A stretch of 64,000 bases of DNA from Candidatus Kuenenia stuttgartensis. Its GTDB lineage: Bacteria > Planctomycetota > Planctomycetia > Planctomycetales > Planctomycetaceae. The notes beneath the pieces were generated by a model that was not told where the DNA came from, ran no database searches, and saw nothing but the letters and a program-made list of their open reading frames with translations. This document shows positions 8,557 to 15,830 of the stretch, piece by piece (within the stretch, counting starts at the first letter, position 1; every line of letters begins with the position of its first letter). Location: positions 33,390-97,389 of the forward strand of contig CAMDPK010000003.1 of the NCBI GenBank assembly GCA_945904015.1, written 5' to 3'. Position numbers and translations under genes: made by a program.

Positions 8557-8896
8557 ACTCAACCAAGCTTGGCTGAACCTCGACTTCGGACAAGGCCGTG
8601 CTGACTTTCTGATTGATACCGGATTCTCCGGGACGCTGATCATCGGCGAAGAGTTGTTCGATGCGACTCGCGCGATCCCGGCCGGTTTCGTCGATTCGAC
8701 ACTCGCGGCCGGACAAAGCTTTCGGTACGAGCGATTCGATCTGTCCTTTGAATGGCTCGGCGTTTCCGTGCGTTTGTTCGTTCTCGTTGGTCCCGGCTCA
8801 GAATGTCTGATCGGCACGGACTTGCTTTCGCCGCATCGCTTGGAGATCGACTACCAGCGGCGGGTGGTTGAACTGCATCGAAGCCGTGAGTGGTAA
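8537..8896 (+). CDS. Retropepsin-like aspartic protease (clan AA), single domain
   Basis: GTG 8537 is chosen because GGAGGAG lies just upstream (8520-8526) and upstream frame sequence belongs to the overlapping gene. The product has 119 residues with the catalytic motif DTGFSGTLII near residue 20 (D-T-G, hydrophobic flanks) and a second conserved LIGTDLL near the C-terminus, as in bacterial single-domain retropepsins that act as dimers. There is no signal peptide or membrane anchor, so it is probably cytosolic. Substrate unknown. It overlaps the small upstream gene by 20 bases and is followed after 12 bases by a nuclease gene, so all three may form one operon. Confidence 0.75.
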   Translation: MDGFLDELNQAWLNLDFGQGRADFLIDTGFSGTLIIGEELFDATRAIPAGFVDSTLAAGQSFRYERFDLSFEWLGVSVRLFVLVGPGSECLIGTDLLSPHRLEIDYQRRVVELHRSREW

Positions 8897-8908
8897 AGAA
8901 AGACTGCA

Positions 8909-9841
8909 ATGAAGACTTTTTACCGTGTGATGCTCGGCCAAGGGAGTGTCCATGCTGGCGAGTGCTTAGCTGGTAACTTCATCGGAGCTGATTTCGGCAT
9001 CACGGAAGACTTGACGAACAAACTTCCGGAAGCGTGGCGTGAATTCAACGCGGCGTTCATCCCTATTTTTCTGGCGAACCGGCCGGCCAAGACGAAGATC
9101 GCCGCCGGCTTGGCGTGTGGATGCCTGTGGGTGATATCCAAGGGCGTCCAGAAGGGTGACATTGTCCTTTGCCCCGACGGAACCGGACGCTATCGAGTCG
9201 GCGAAGTCAGTGGCGATTATTTTTTCGCACCCGGACAGATTTTGCCCCATCGTCGTCCGGTGCATTGGTTGAGCCAAATCATTGATCGCGCGGACATGGG
9301 CGAAGCTTTGCGAAACTGTACCGGTTCGCCGGGCACCATCTGCAACATCAGCCGAGCCGGTTATCACGAAGAGATTGAGAGGTTGATCGGAGGAGTTTCC
9401 ATTCCAACGGTCATTGCAACCGATGAAACGGTCGAAGACCCCGCGGCATTTGCGATGGAAAAGCACCTCGAAGATTTTCTCGTGCAGAACTGGGCACAGA
9501 CAGAACTCGGCAAGGAATACGACATCTACGAAGAAGATGGCGAACGAGTCGGACAGCAATACGCCACCGACACAGGCCCGCTCGACATTCTTGCCATCAG
9601 CAAAGACAAGAAGCGGATACTCGTGGTGGAATTGAAGAAAGGCAGGGCAAGCGATGTCGTTGTTGGCCAGATCCTTCGCTACATGGGCTATGTGATGGAG
9701 GAATTAGCCGACGAAGGCCAAACGGTTTGCGGGGTGATTATCGCACTGGAAGACGACCAACGAATTCGCAGGGCATTGATGGTCACGCCCAACATCAACT
9801 TCTACCGCTATCAGATCAGTTTCAAATTGGTGAAATCGTGA
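8909..9841 (+). CDS. PD-(D/E)XK endonuclease with NucS-like C-terminal domain
   Basis: The 310-residue protein has an uncharacterised N-terminal part (about 1-150; it contains GDIVLCPDGTGRYRVGEVSGDYFF, a small beta-rich module). A C-terminal nuclease domain spans about 185-300. The nuclease signature is visible: EKHLEDFLVQNW, then GPLDILAIS (catalytic Asp), VVELKKGRASD (E-x-K) and QILRYMGYV (Q-x3-Y). This matches restriction-endonuclease-fold proteins related to NucS. The N-terminal domain could recognise DNA. No methyltransferase adjoins it, so it is either a stand-alone defence nuclease or a repair enzyme. It ends 28 bases before a convergent aldo/keto reductase. Confidence 0.75.
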   Translation: MKTFYRVMLGQGSVHAGECLAGNFIGADFGITEDLTNKLPEAWREFNAAFIPIFLANRPAKTKIAAGLACGCLWVISKGVQKGDIVLCPDGTGRYRVGEVSGDYFFAPGQILPHRRPVHWLSQIIDRADMGEALRNCTGSPGTICNISRAGYHEEIERLIGGVSIPTVIATDETVEDPAAFAMEKHLEDFLVQNWAQTELGKEYDIYEEDGERVGQQYATDTGPLDILAISKDKKRILVVELKKGRASDVVVGQILRYMGYVMEELADEGQTVCGVIIALEDDQRIRRALMVTPNINFYRYQISFKLVKS

Positions 9842-9869
9842 CCTCGCTCGGTGCCACGCTCTTCAAAGA

Positions 9870-10859
9870 TCACCCGCGAACCGGATCGTTCTGCGTCCAC
9901 GGAGGCGGGCATGCGGCGTCGAGTTGTTTGAGATGGTCGGGGGAGAGTTTCACGCTGGCGGCGGCAATGGCGTCTTCGATTTGGTCGAGCCGTTTGACTC
10001 CGACGATTGGCGACGTGACCGAAGGTTGAGTCAGCGTCCAGGCCAGCGCAAGTTGCGACATTGGAACACAGAGTTCCTTCGCCACCGCTTCGGCTCGTTC
10101 GAGCCGATCGAACAACGGGTCGTCGAGCTTCCAAATCCAATCGGGTTTCTCGGCGGCTCGCGAGTCAGTCGGCGGCGGCTGGCCGCGTCGGTACTTGCCG
10201 GTGAGCAAACCTCCTTGCAGTGCTTGGTACGGTGTGATGCCGATGTTGTGCTTGCGGCAGAAGGCGAGGTCGTGATGGAACTCGCGGCGCAGCAGGCTGA
10301 GCGGAATCTGCGACGAGACGACTCGCGGCCAGCCGTGTTGTTCGGCCAGCCAGAGGCTTTCGCAAATCTGCCAGCCGTAATGATTCGACAGGCCGAGGTA
10401 TCGCACCTTGCCCGCCTTCACCGCTTGATCGACCGCGGCCAGCGAAGTCTCTAGCGGCACTTCGCGATCGGGCCAGTGAAGGATGTAGAGGTCGATGTAA
10501 TCGGTCTTCAGCCGCTGCAAGCTGCGATCGACTTCACGCAAGATGTGCGTCGCCGACAAGCCTTTGTCCTGCGGTCCCGGCCCGACCGGTGCTCCAACCT
10601 TCGTCGCGAGAATCGCTTTGTCGCGCTGTCCGACCAGAGCCTTACCGACGATCTCTTCGGCAACCCCGCCGGGACTTCCGAGAAATCGTTTGTAGCCTTC
10701 GTAGACATTCGCGGTGTCGATGAAGTTGATGCCGCGATCCATCGCGGCGTGAATCAGCTTGATCGAATCGGCCTCACCGACCGGCGCGCCGAAGGTCATC
10801 GTCCCCAAACAAATCGGCGACACGAGCAAGCCGCTCGAACCAAGGTTGCGATACTGCAT
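9870..10859 (-). CDS. Aldo/keto reductase
   Basis: The 329-residue protein is a full-length AKR TIM barrel of the YajO/L-glyceraldehyde-3-phosphate reductase type. It begins MQYRNLGSSGLLVSPICLGTM. The catalytic residues are in place: Asp and Tyr in FIDTANVY, Lys in ILATKVG, His in YILHWPD. The NADPH-binding end is present in SPIVGVKRLDQIEDAIAA. It would reduce aldehydes or ketones in the cytosol with NADPH; the substrate cannot be told. It is convergent with the upstream nuclease and shares its strand with the following sulfatase, from which it is separated by a palindromic hairpin. Confidence 0.92.
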   Translation of the reverse strand: MQYRNLGSSGLLVSPICLGTMTFGAPVGEADSIKLIHAAMDRGINFIDTANVYEGYKRFLGSPGGVAEEIVGKALVGQRDKAILATKVGAPVGPGPQDKGLSATHILREVDRSLQRLKTDYIDLYILHWPDREVPLETSLAAVDQAVKAGKVRYLGLSNHYGWQICESLWLAEQHGWPRVVSSQIPLSLLRREFHHDLAFCRKHNIGITPYQALQGGLLTGKYRRGQPPPTDSRAAEKPDWIWKLDDPLFDRLERAEAVAKELCVPMSQLALAWTLTQPSVTSPIVGVKRLDQIEDAIAAASVKLSPDHLKQLDAACPPPWTQNDPVRG

Positions 10860-10897
10860 GAGTCAGGTTTCCTGCGACTTGAGTTGGTGAGCGGACC

Positions 10898-10947
10898 GTA
10901 GGTTGGGACTCCGTCCCGATCCGTGTCGGGACAGAGTCCCAACCTAC
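10898..10947. repeat. GTAG...CTAC palindromic element between sulfatase and aldo/keto reductase
   Basis: The arms start GTAGGTTGGGACTC (from 10898) and end with its complement at 10947, with inner complementary TCCCGA/TCGGGA. The TAG stop codon of the sulfatase lies in the right arm (10944-10946, minus strand). The hairpin could terminate sulfatase transcription, but there is no T-run. It has the same GTAG...CTAC ends as the elements at 19710 and 20993. Confidence 0.7.
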
Positions 10948-12506
10948 TTGCGGATCTTCACGGCGACCGCGTTCTGCTGTGACTCGCCCGGAGTGCTGCG
11001 ACCGTCGGCGACATATTTCTCCAGCAACTTCGTCAGCCGAGCGACGGCCTCCGGATGCTTCGCTTCCAAGTTCGTCGTTTCGCCGATGTCCGTGCTGAGA
11101 TCGAAGAGTTGATTCGGCGGCAGTTCGTCGTCTTTCATGCCGGGACGCGGGGCGCTCCATCCGCCGGAACCGGGGCAGAGACACAGCTTCCACGAAACGT
11201 CGCGGATTGCGAACGAACCGTTGATCGAGTGACTGACGAGCGTCGTTCGCGCGGGCTTGCCGGTTTGGCCGAGCAACGTCGGCAAGAAGCTGACGCTGTC
11301 CTCGGCCGCGTTGTCGGGGAGCTTCATTCCGACGATCTCAGCGACGGTGGCCGTGACATCGACGAGACAGGTGAGTTGTGCCGTTGTCGATCCGGCTTTC
11401 ACTTTGCCCGGCCAGCGCACGAGGAACGGGACGCGATGTCCGCCCTCGTAGATGTCGGCCTTGTGGCCGCGAAAGACGTGGCTGGGGTTGTGGCCCTTGG
11501 CGAGTAGTTCGTCGAACTTGGCTTGGGGCGAGCAGCCGTTGTCGCTGGTGAAGATGACCAGCGTGTTGTCAGTCAGGCCGTTGCGGTCGAGCGTATCGAG
11601 CAACTGGCCGATCGCGGCGTCTTGCTGCATGACGAAATCGGCATACGGATTCAGGCCGCTCTTTCCGAGCCATTCCCCCTGCGGATGAATCGGCGTGTGC
11701 GGCGAGGCGTAGGGCAGGTAAATGAAAAACGGTTTTCCGTTCTTCGCGTCGGCCGCGCGGCGGTCGATGATCTCGATCGTCTTCTTCGTCAGGTCGGGCA
11801 GCACGTCCGCGTCATCGAAGCCGGGAGCGGCCGGTCCGAGCCGCGTCATCGGTTTGCCTCGGCCGAACATCAACTCGAATCCGCGATCTTCGGTCGGCAG
11901 CACTTTGACTCGATCGTTCTCGATATAAGTGAACGGCACCATGTCGAGCGACGCGCTGATCCCGAAGTACTCATCGAACCCGACGCTGTTCGGCCCGTTC
12001 TTGATCGGCTGCGAGTAATCGACGTTGAAGACCTGCTCGCGCGGCTCGATGCTCAGTTCGCTGACTTCCTTGCCCGGCTTCTTCACCCAATCCATGCCGA
12101 GATGCCACTTGCCGACGCACGCCGTGTGGTAGCCGTGCTGCTTGAGCATCGACGCGATCGTCATCCGCCCCGGCTCGATCAGCCGTGGGCTTAGCCCGCC
12201 GAGAACGTGGCTTTGCAGTTTCGTCCGCCAGTTGTAGCGTCCGGTCATCAGCCCGTATCGCGTGGGTGAGCAGACCGCCGAACTGGTATGCGCATCGGTG
12301 AAGATCATCCCCTCGCGCGCCAGCCGATCCATGTTCGGTGTCGCGATCTTGCCGTCCGGGTTCAGGCACTTCACGTCGCCATAGCCGAAGTCATCGCACA
12401 GGATCAGCAAGATGTTCGGATGGCGTGGCTCGGCAGCGGACACGAATCCGTGAAGGGTGGCGATCAATGCTACGGCGAGCGTGATGATGACCGGGTGCTT
12501 CAACAT
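10944..12506 (-). CDS. Exported arylsulfatase, Cys-type
   Basis: Start at ATG 12506 (MLKHPVIITLAVALIATLHG, a signal peptide) is preferred over an in-frame upstream codon at 12578, because a signal peptide should be N-terminal and GGAG precedes it. The product has 520 residues and is a formylglycine-dependent sulfatase: NILLILCDDFGYGD (metal-binding Asp pair), CSPTRYGLMTGR (Cys converted to formylglycine), GKWHLG, HTPIHPQGEW and TSDNGC. It would remove sulfate esters from polysaccharides or glycosaminoglycans in the periplasm. Carbohydrate sulfatases of this kind are abundant in planctomycetes. A second sulfatase lies at 61243-62700. Confidence 0.93.
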   Translation of the reverse strand: MLKHPVIITLAVALIATLHGFVSAAEPRHPNILLILCDDFGYGDVKCLNPDGKIATPNMDRLAREGMIFTDAHTSSAVCSPTRYGLMTGRYNWRTKLQSHVLGGLSPRLIEPGRMTIASMLKQHGYHTACVGKWHLGMDWVKKPGKEVSELSIEPREQVFNVDYSQPIKNGPNSVGFDEYFGISASLDMVPFTYIENDRVKVLPTEDRGFELMFGRGKPMTRLGPAAPGFDDADVLPDLTKKTIEIIDRRAADAKNGKPFFIYLPYASPHTPIHPQGEWLGKSGLNPYADFVMQQDAAIGQLLDTLDRNGLTDNTLVIFTSDNGCSPQAKFDELLAKGHNPSHVFRGHKADIYEGGHRVPFLVRWPGKVKAGSTTAQLTCLVDVTATVAEIVGMKLPDNAAEDSVSFLPTLLGQTGKPARTTLVSHSINGSFAIRDVSWKLCLCPGSGGWSAPRPGMKDDELPPNQLFDLSTDIGETTNLEAKHPEAVARLTKLLEKYVADGRSTPGESQQNAVAVKIRK

Positions 12507-12672
12507 GCTGAACTCCGAGATGGTTCTATCGAACGCGGGATTCACGTGAGGTGTGATTGGAGTGATCCGTCGCCGCACTCGCCAGAGTCCGGGTTTCCAT
12601 CGTGGTGATCACGGTCAGAAATTTCACGGAACGTGTCGCAAGTGACTGGTCAGGCAATGTGAGACAGGCGAA

Positions 12673-12786
12673 CTAGCCAACATCAGAGGCCGAGAACCGA
12701 GTGCTTACCAAGCGAGATTTCGCAACAGCGACCAGCACGACAACGCTGCCGAGCCACAATGCGAGCGTCGCGAGGAAGTTCAACAT
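12673..12786 (-). CDS. Very small single-span membrane protein
   Basis: The 37-residue frame MLNFLATLALWLGSVVVLVAVAKS... has one hydrophobic segment. It begins one base after the stop codon of the zinc-ribbon membrane protein upstream, which suggests translational coupling. No family is recognised. It could be chance, but the tight junction and clear membrane segment favour a real gene. Confidence 0.4.
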   Translation of the reverse strand: MLNFLATLALWLGSVVVLVAVAKSRLVSTRFSASDVG

Positions 12787-12787
12787 C

Positions 12788-13156
12788 CTACAAATCCTTG
12801 CCGCACTTTTCGCAGTTGGCGGTGGAAGTCGCGATCCGAAACGATTTCGCTTTTGGCTTGTGACCGCAGTGCGGACAAACGATCGGGCACTGAGGACCGG
12901 CATACGACACGGCCAGCAGATAAATCATCGCCGGCAGATACGGGCACAAGAAGAACATCCCGGAAGGGATGCCGAGGTCGTAGTCCCATCGCAGGAAAAC
13001 TCCAATCATCGTCGGGATCATCAACAGCAGCGGGAGTACGGCAGCCATCCGTCCGATGCCTCGACATTTCCAAAGCGCCACGCATTGCAAAGGCAAGTAA
13101 GTGATGACGAGGAATCCCCCGGTCCACAGGATTTGATTCGACGTCCAAGGCTCCAT
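12788..13156 (-). CDS. Small membrane protein with C-terminal zinc ribbon
   Basis: ATG 13156 (MEPWTSNQILWTGGFL) is chosen because the longer frame adds a basic, non-hydrophobic stretch with no ribosome binding site. The 122-residue product has about three membrane segments, followed by a zinc ribbon: CPHCGHKP and CEKCGKDL, four cysteines in two CxxC pairs. The cytosolic ribbon may bind metal or a partner. Function unknown. It is one of several small minus-strand membrane genes between the sulfatase and the WD40 gene. Confidence 0.65.
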   Translation of the reverse strand: MEPWTSNQILWTGGFLVITYLPLQCVALWKCRGIGRMAAVLPLLLMIPTMIGVFLRWDYDLGIPSGMFFLCPYLPAMIYLLAVSYAGPQCPIVCPHCGHKPKAKSFRIATSTANCEKCGKDL

Positions 13157-13209
13157 GTCTGTCTCCGATCCTGGCCGTGGGTGATTAGGGCAAACGGCCA
13201 GTTCGATTG

Positions 13210-13602
13210 CTACACGGCGTTGGGACCACTCAGCAGCGCGCGCACCCAAAACGTGAAGACAACTGCAAGCACGGTCAGCAGATTGAGCACCATGCCAAGG
13301 CTCAACCGGTACGAACCTCTGAACCGACCTGCGGACCGGCGAATTAACACCAATCCCACGATGCTCGTGACGATTCCAATCGCGGCAGCCATCGCGGCCA
13401 ACCAGAGGCAGCCATCCTCGACACGATCCTCGGCGCGGTAATCCCGGTCTCCGCGCATGTCCCGGTAGATTCCATGTCCGTGTCCATCGAAGTAGTAAAC
13501 CAGCCCGCCCAAGGCGACCGCGGCCAGCCAGCAGTACAACGGGACATTCGCCAGCCGCGTCGCTGGCAGGGAAGACCCGTGATCGGATTTCGGCTGATTC
13601 AT
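13210..13602 (-). CDS. Small membrane protein of unknown function
   Basis: Start at ATG 13602 (MNQPKSDHGSSLPATRLANVPLYC). The 130-residue product has about three hydrophobic segments: VPLYCWLAAVALGGLVYYF, LWLAAMAAAIGIVTSIVGLVLI and LGMVLNLLTVLAVVFTFWV. A His/Asp/Arg-rich stretch (FDGHGHGIYRDMRGD) lies between the first two. No family is recognised. It probably belongs with its small membrane neighbours on the same strand. Confidence 0.55.
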   Translation of the reverse strand: MNQPKSDHGSSLPATRLANVPLYCWLAAVALGGLVYYFDGHGHGIYRDMRGDRDYRAEDRVEDGCLWLAAMAAAIGIVTSIVGLVLIRRSAGRFRGSYRLSLGMVLNLLTVLAVVFTFWVRALLSGPNAV

Positions 13603-13640
13603 TGGACGATTCCTCGCTTCGGATACGCGCGACACAAGGT

Positions 13641-13901
13641 TCATTTCCCAGACGGACCAGCGCTAAAAAACTGTCGCATCGCTGACGCTAGACCGATAAA
13701 TGCCATCACTCCATAACCGATGGTCCACGGGATCGACTTGGATTCCGCCCAAGCGTACCAGGCACCGCCGGCCGCGATGAGAGCCACCGCCGCAGCGATC
13801 ACGCCGATCACCGGCGATCGCCGCTTGGCAACCAGGCCCCAAAGTGCGAGGCCCAACGCGGCGATCATTCCGAGAAAAATGACGGCACTGACGATGTTCA
13901 T
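13641..13901 (-). CDS. Small three-span membrane protein of unknown function
   Basis: Start at ATG 13901 (MNIVSAVIFLGMIAALGLALWGL). The 86-residue protein consists almost entirely of three hydrophobic helices with short charged loops (AKRRSPV, ESKSIPW). No named family is recognised. It lies 39 bases before the start of the next small membrane gene on the minus strand, compatible with an operon. Confidence 0.5.
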   Translation of the reverse strand: MNIVSAVIFLGMIAALGLALWGLVAKRRSPVIGVIAAAVALIAAGGAWYAWAESKSIPWTIGYGVMAFIGLASAMRQFFSAGPSGK

Positions 13902-13942
13902 GCTGCGGTGCTCCGTTTGAAGGAAACCATTTCGTGAGCGGA

Positions 13943-15055
13943 TCACGGACGAGGCGTCATGTCCCACAGCTTCACCGTTCCATCCCAGCTTCCCGACACC
14001 AGCCGTTTTCCATCCGGGCTAAACGCGACGCTCGTGACGATGTGGGCGTGCCCTTTCAACGTGAGTGCCTCCTGACCGCTCGTGGCGTCCCACAGCTTTA
14101 CCGTCCGATCGCCACTGGCCGACGCCAGCCGTTTTCCGTCCGGGCTAAACGCCACGCTGCTGACAGCGCTGTTGTGCCCTTTCAACATGAGCGTCTCCTG
14201 ACCGCTCGTGGTGTCCCAGACCTTCACCGTCCCATCCGTCCGAGTTCCGCATCCCGACGCCAGCCGTTTCCCGTCCGGGCTAAACGCCACGCTCTGGGGA
14301 TAGCCAGGGTTCCCTTTCAACGTGAGCGTTTCTTGACCACTCGTGGCGTCCCACACCTTCACCGTCCGATCCTCGTTTCCCGACGCCAGCCGTTTCCCGT
14401 CCGAGCTAAACGCCACGCTCATGACCCCACCGGCGCGCCCCTTCAACGAGAGCGTCGCCTGACCGCTCGTGGCGTCCCACACCATTACCGTCCGATCGTA
14501 GCTGGCCGACGCCAGCCGTTTTCCGTCTGGGCTAAACGCCACGCCATAGACCGTGTGGGTGTGCCCTTTCAACGTGAGCGTCTCCTGACCGTTCGTAGCG
14601 TCCCAGACCCTCACCGTCTGATCGTAGCTGGCCGACGCCAGCCGTTTCCCGTCCGGGCTAAACGCCACGCTCGTGACGATGCTGCTGTGCCCTTTCAACG
14701 TGAGCGTCTCCTGACCGCTCGTGGCGTCCCAGATCCTCACCGTCTTATCGTTGCTTCCCGACGCCAGCCGTTTTCCGTCCGCGCTAAACGCCACGCTTTT
14801 GACGTCGCCGGTGTGCCCTTTCAACGTGAGCGGCTCCTGAACCGCTTCGAGCACCTGAAGGGCTTGCGCCGGCTCTTTGACCGGAGCGGTGGAGTCGGCC
14901 TGCTGCTTGTCAGCGTTCGTGCGGTCACCACGTTCCTGACCGCCCAGCAGCGGGAATGCGAACCATACGCAGACCACGACCAGGCCCACATCAGTTCTCG
15001 CAAGCAACGCAGCGCTTCGAATCCAACGTCCAAACTGTCTGGCGGTATTCTTCAC
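13943..15055 (-). CDS. Membrane-anchored seven-blade WD40 repeat protein
   Basis: GTG 15055 gives MKNTARQFGRWIRSAALLARTD followed by a hydrophobic segment, a plausible signal anchor; an alternative TTG lies at 15142. Seven WD repeats fill residues about 80-370, each with a GH...SVAFSPDGKRLASGS...TVKVWDATSGQETLTLKG pattern, enough for one complete propeller. The propeller would face the periplasm and serve as a protein-binding platform. The repeats are nearly identical even at DNA level, a sign of recent tandem expansion or gene conversion. One repeat (fifth) has an extra RTDG insertion. In planctomycetes such proteins often accompany Ser/Thr kinases, and one lies just upstream here. Confidence 0.88.
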   Translation of the reverse strand: MKNTARQFGRWIRSAALLARTDVGLVVVCVWFAFPLLGGQERGDRTNADKQQADSTAPVKEPAQALQVLEAVQEPLTLKGHTGDVKSVAFSADGKRLASGSNDKTVRIWDATSGQETLTLKGHSSIVTSVAFSPDGKRLASASYDQTVRVWDATNGQETLTLKGHTHTVYGVAFSPDGKRLASASYDRTVMVWDATSGQATLSLKGRAGGVMSVAFSSDGKRLASGNEDRTVKVWDATSGQETLTLKGNPGYPQSVAFSPDGKRLASGCGTRTDGTVKVWDTTSGQETLMLKGHNSAVSSVAFSPDGKRLASASGDRTVKLWDATSGQEALTLKGHAHIVTSVAFSPDGKRLVSGSWDGTVKLWDMTPRP

Positions 15056-15153
15056 AGTGGCACTCTTTCTGCGTTTCTCGACGACAAGGTCAGTGTCCGT
15101 TGTGCGGACCTCAATTACTGCGAATCGTGTCGGCGCGACCAAGCAATGAGTCC

Positions 15154-15185
15154 TGCCCCCTTGGATTCTGTGCCCCCTTGGATTC
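15154..15185. repeat. Two-copy 17-bp tandem repeat
   Basis: The unit TGCCCCCTTGGATTC appears at 15154-15168 and again at 15171-15185. It lies just past the stop codon of the zinc-ribbon gene and upstream of the WD40 gene. No function is apparent. Confidence 0.6.
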
Positions 15186-15193
15186 TGCCCGTG

Positions 15194-15457
15194 TTACCAG
15201 GAATGCTTGCATTTGGTGCAACGCCAGTTCTGAAATCTCATGGACAGAAACCAAAACCCGATCCCCCACGCGCCCCATGTGACCGAATCCCAAACTTTGC
15301 TCCAAATGTTAAGCGTTTGGAAAAACACCAAGCCCAGCACCAATTGGACAACGGCATTGGCGAAGCACATGAGCACGCCCAGCGGGCGGATCCAAGCATA
15401 ACTCTTGAGTTCGGTTGCTCCGCACTTCGGGCATACAGTTTCCGGGGTTGAGGACAT
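15194..15457 (-). CDS. Small membrane protein with split zinc ribbon
   Basis: The 87-residue product starts MSSTPETVCPKCGATELKSY. A CPKCG pair at residues 9-12 and a CTKCKH pair near the C-terminus flank two membrane segments (LGVLMCFANAVVQLVLGLVFF and the following aromatic stretch). The two CxxC pairs could join into one zinc ribbon on the cytosolic face. Function unknown. Start ATG 15457 is the only good candidate. Confidence 0.6.
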   Translation of the reverse strand: MSSTPETVCPKCGATELKSYAWIRPLGVLMCFANAVVQLVLGLVFFQTLNIWSKVWDSVTWGAWGIGFWFLSMRFQNWRCTKCKHSW

Positions 15458-15539
15458 GGCGAACAGACTCCTTCAAAGAGAGGCGGAACAGCGAAACGCA
15501 AATGGTCAGTCGTCGTCAGTCATGTTGTTATGGGCGAGA

Positions 15540-15797
15540 TTACGGCGAACGATCTGCCTTTGCGTCAGTCGTTCGTTCCCGTTTCAGAATGACGCTGAAC
15601 GTGAGGAACTGGAACAAGTTCCCGCCGCTCCCCACGCCGCAGACCTCCCAGCCTTGTGCTCCCAGCGGAGGCAGCACGTCTTTCAAAAGTCCCGCGAGCG
15701 GTTGGTCGTGCTCGTCGTACCATTGCGACGTGATCCAGCGGAGTCCCAGCCAGCCCTTGTGAGTTCTCGACAGCACTTTGTACTCAAACGTGCGCAT
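15540..15797 (-). CDS. DUF4177-like small protein
   Basis: Start at ATG 15797 (MRTFEYKVLSRTHKG). The 85-residue product has the DUF4177-type layout: an N-terminal FEYKVL strand, then LLKDVLPPLGAQGWEVCGVGSGG (the LNxLGxxGWELV-like core) and a C-terminal strand FSVILKRER. Such proteins are small alpha/beta folds of unknown role. It lies 33 bases downstream of the large kinase gene on the same strand, so it may be its distal operon member. Confidence 0.7.
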   Translation of the reverse strand: MRTFEYKVLSRTHKGWLGLRWITSQWYDEHDQPLAGLLKDVLPPLGAQGWEVCGVGSGGNLFQFLTFSVILKRERTTDAKADRSP

Positions 15798-15830
15798 GAG
15801 TTTCTCCCTGATTTTCCTGAGGGGTTTCAA

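Noticed and set aside
13934..15451. 505-codon plus-strand open frame
   Set aside because: It is antisense to the WD40 gene. Its repeated Arg/Pro/His-rich translation is the mirror of the WD repeats.
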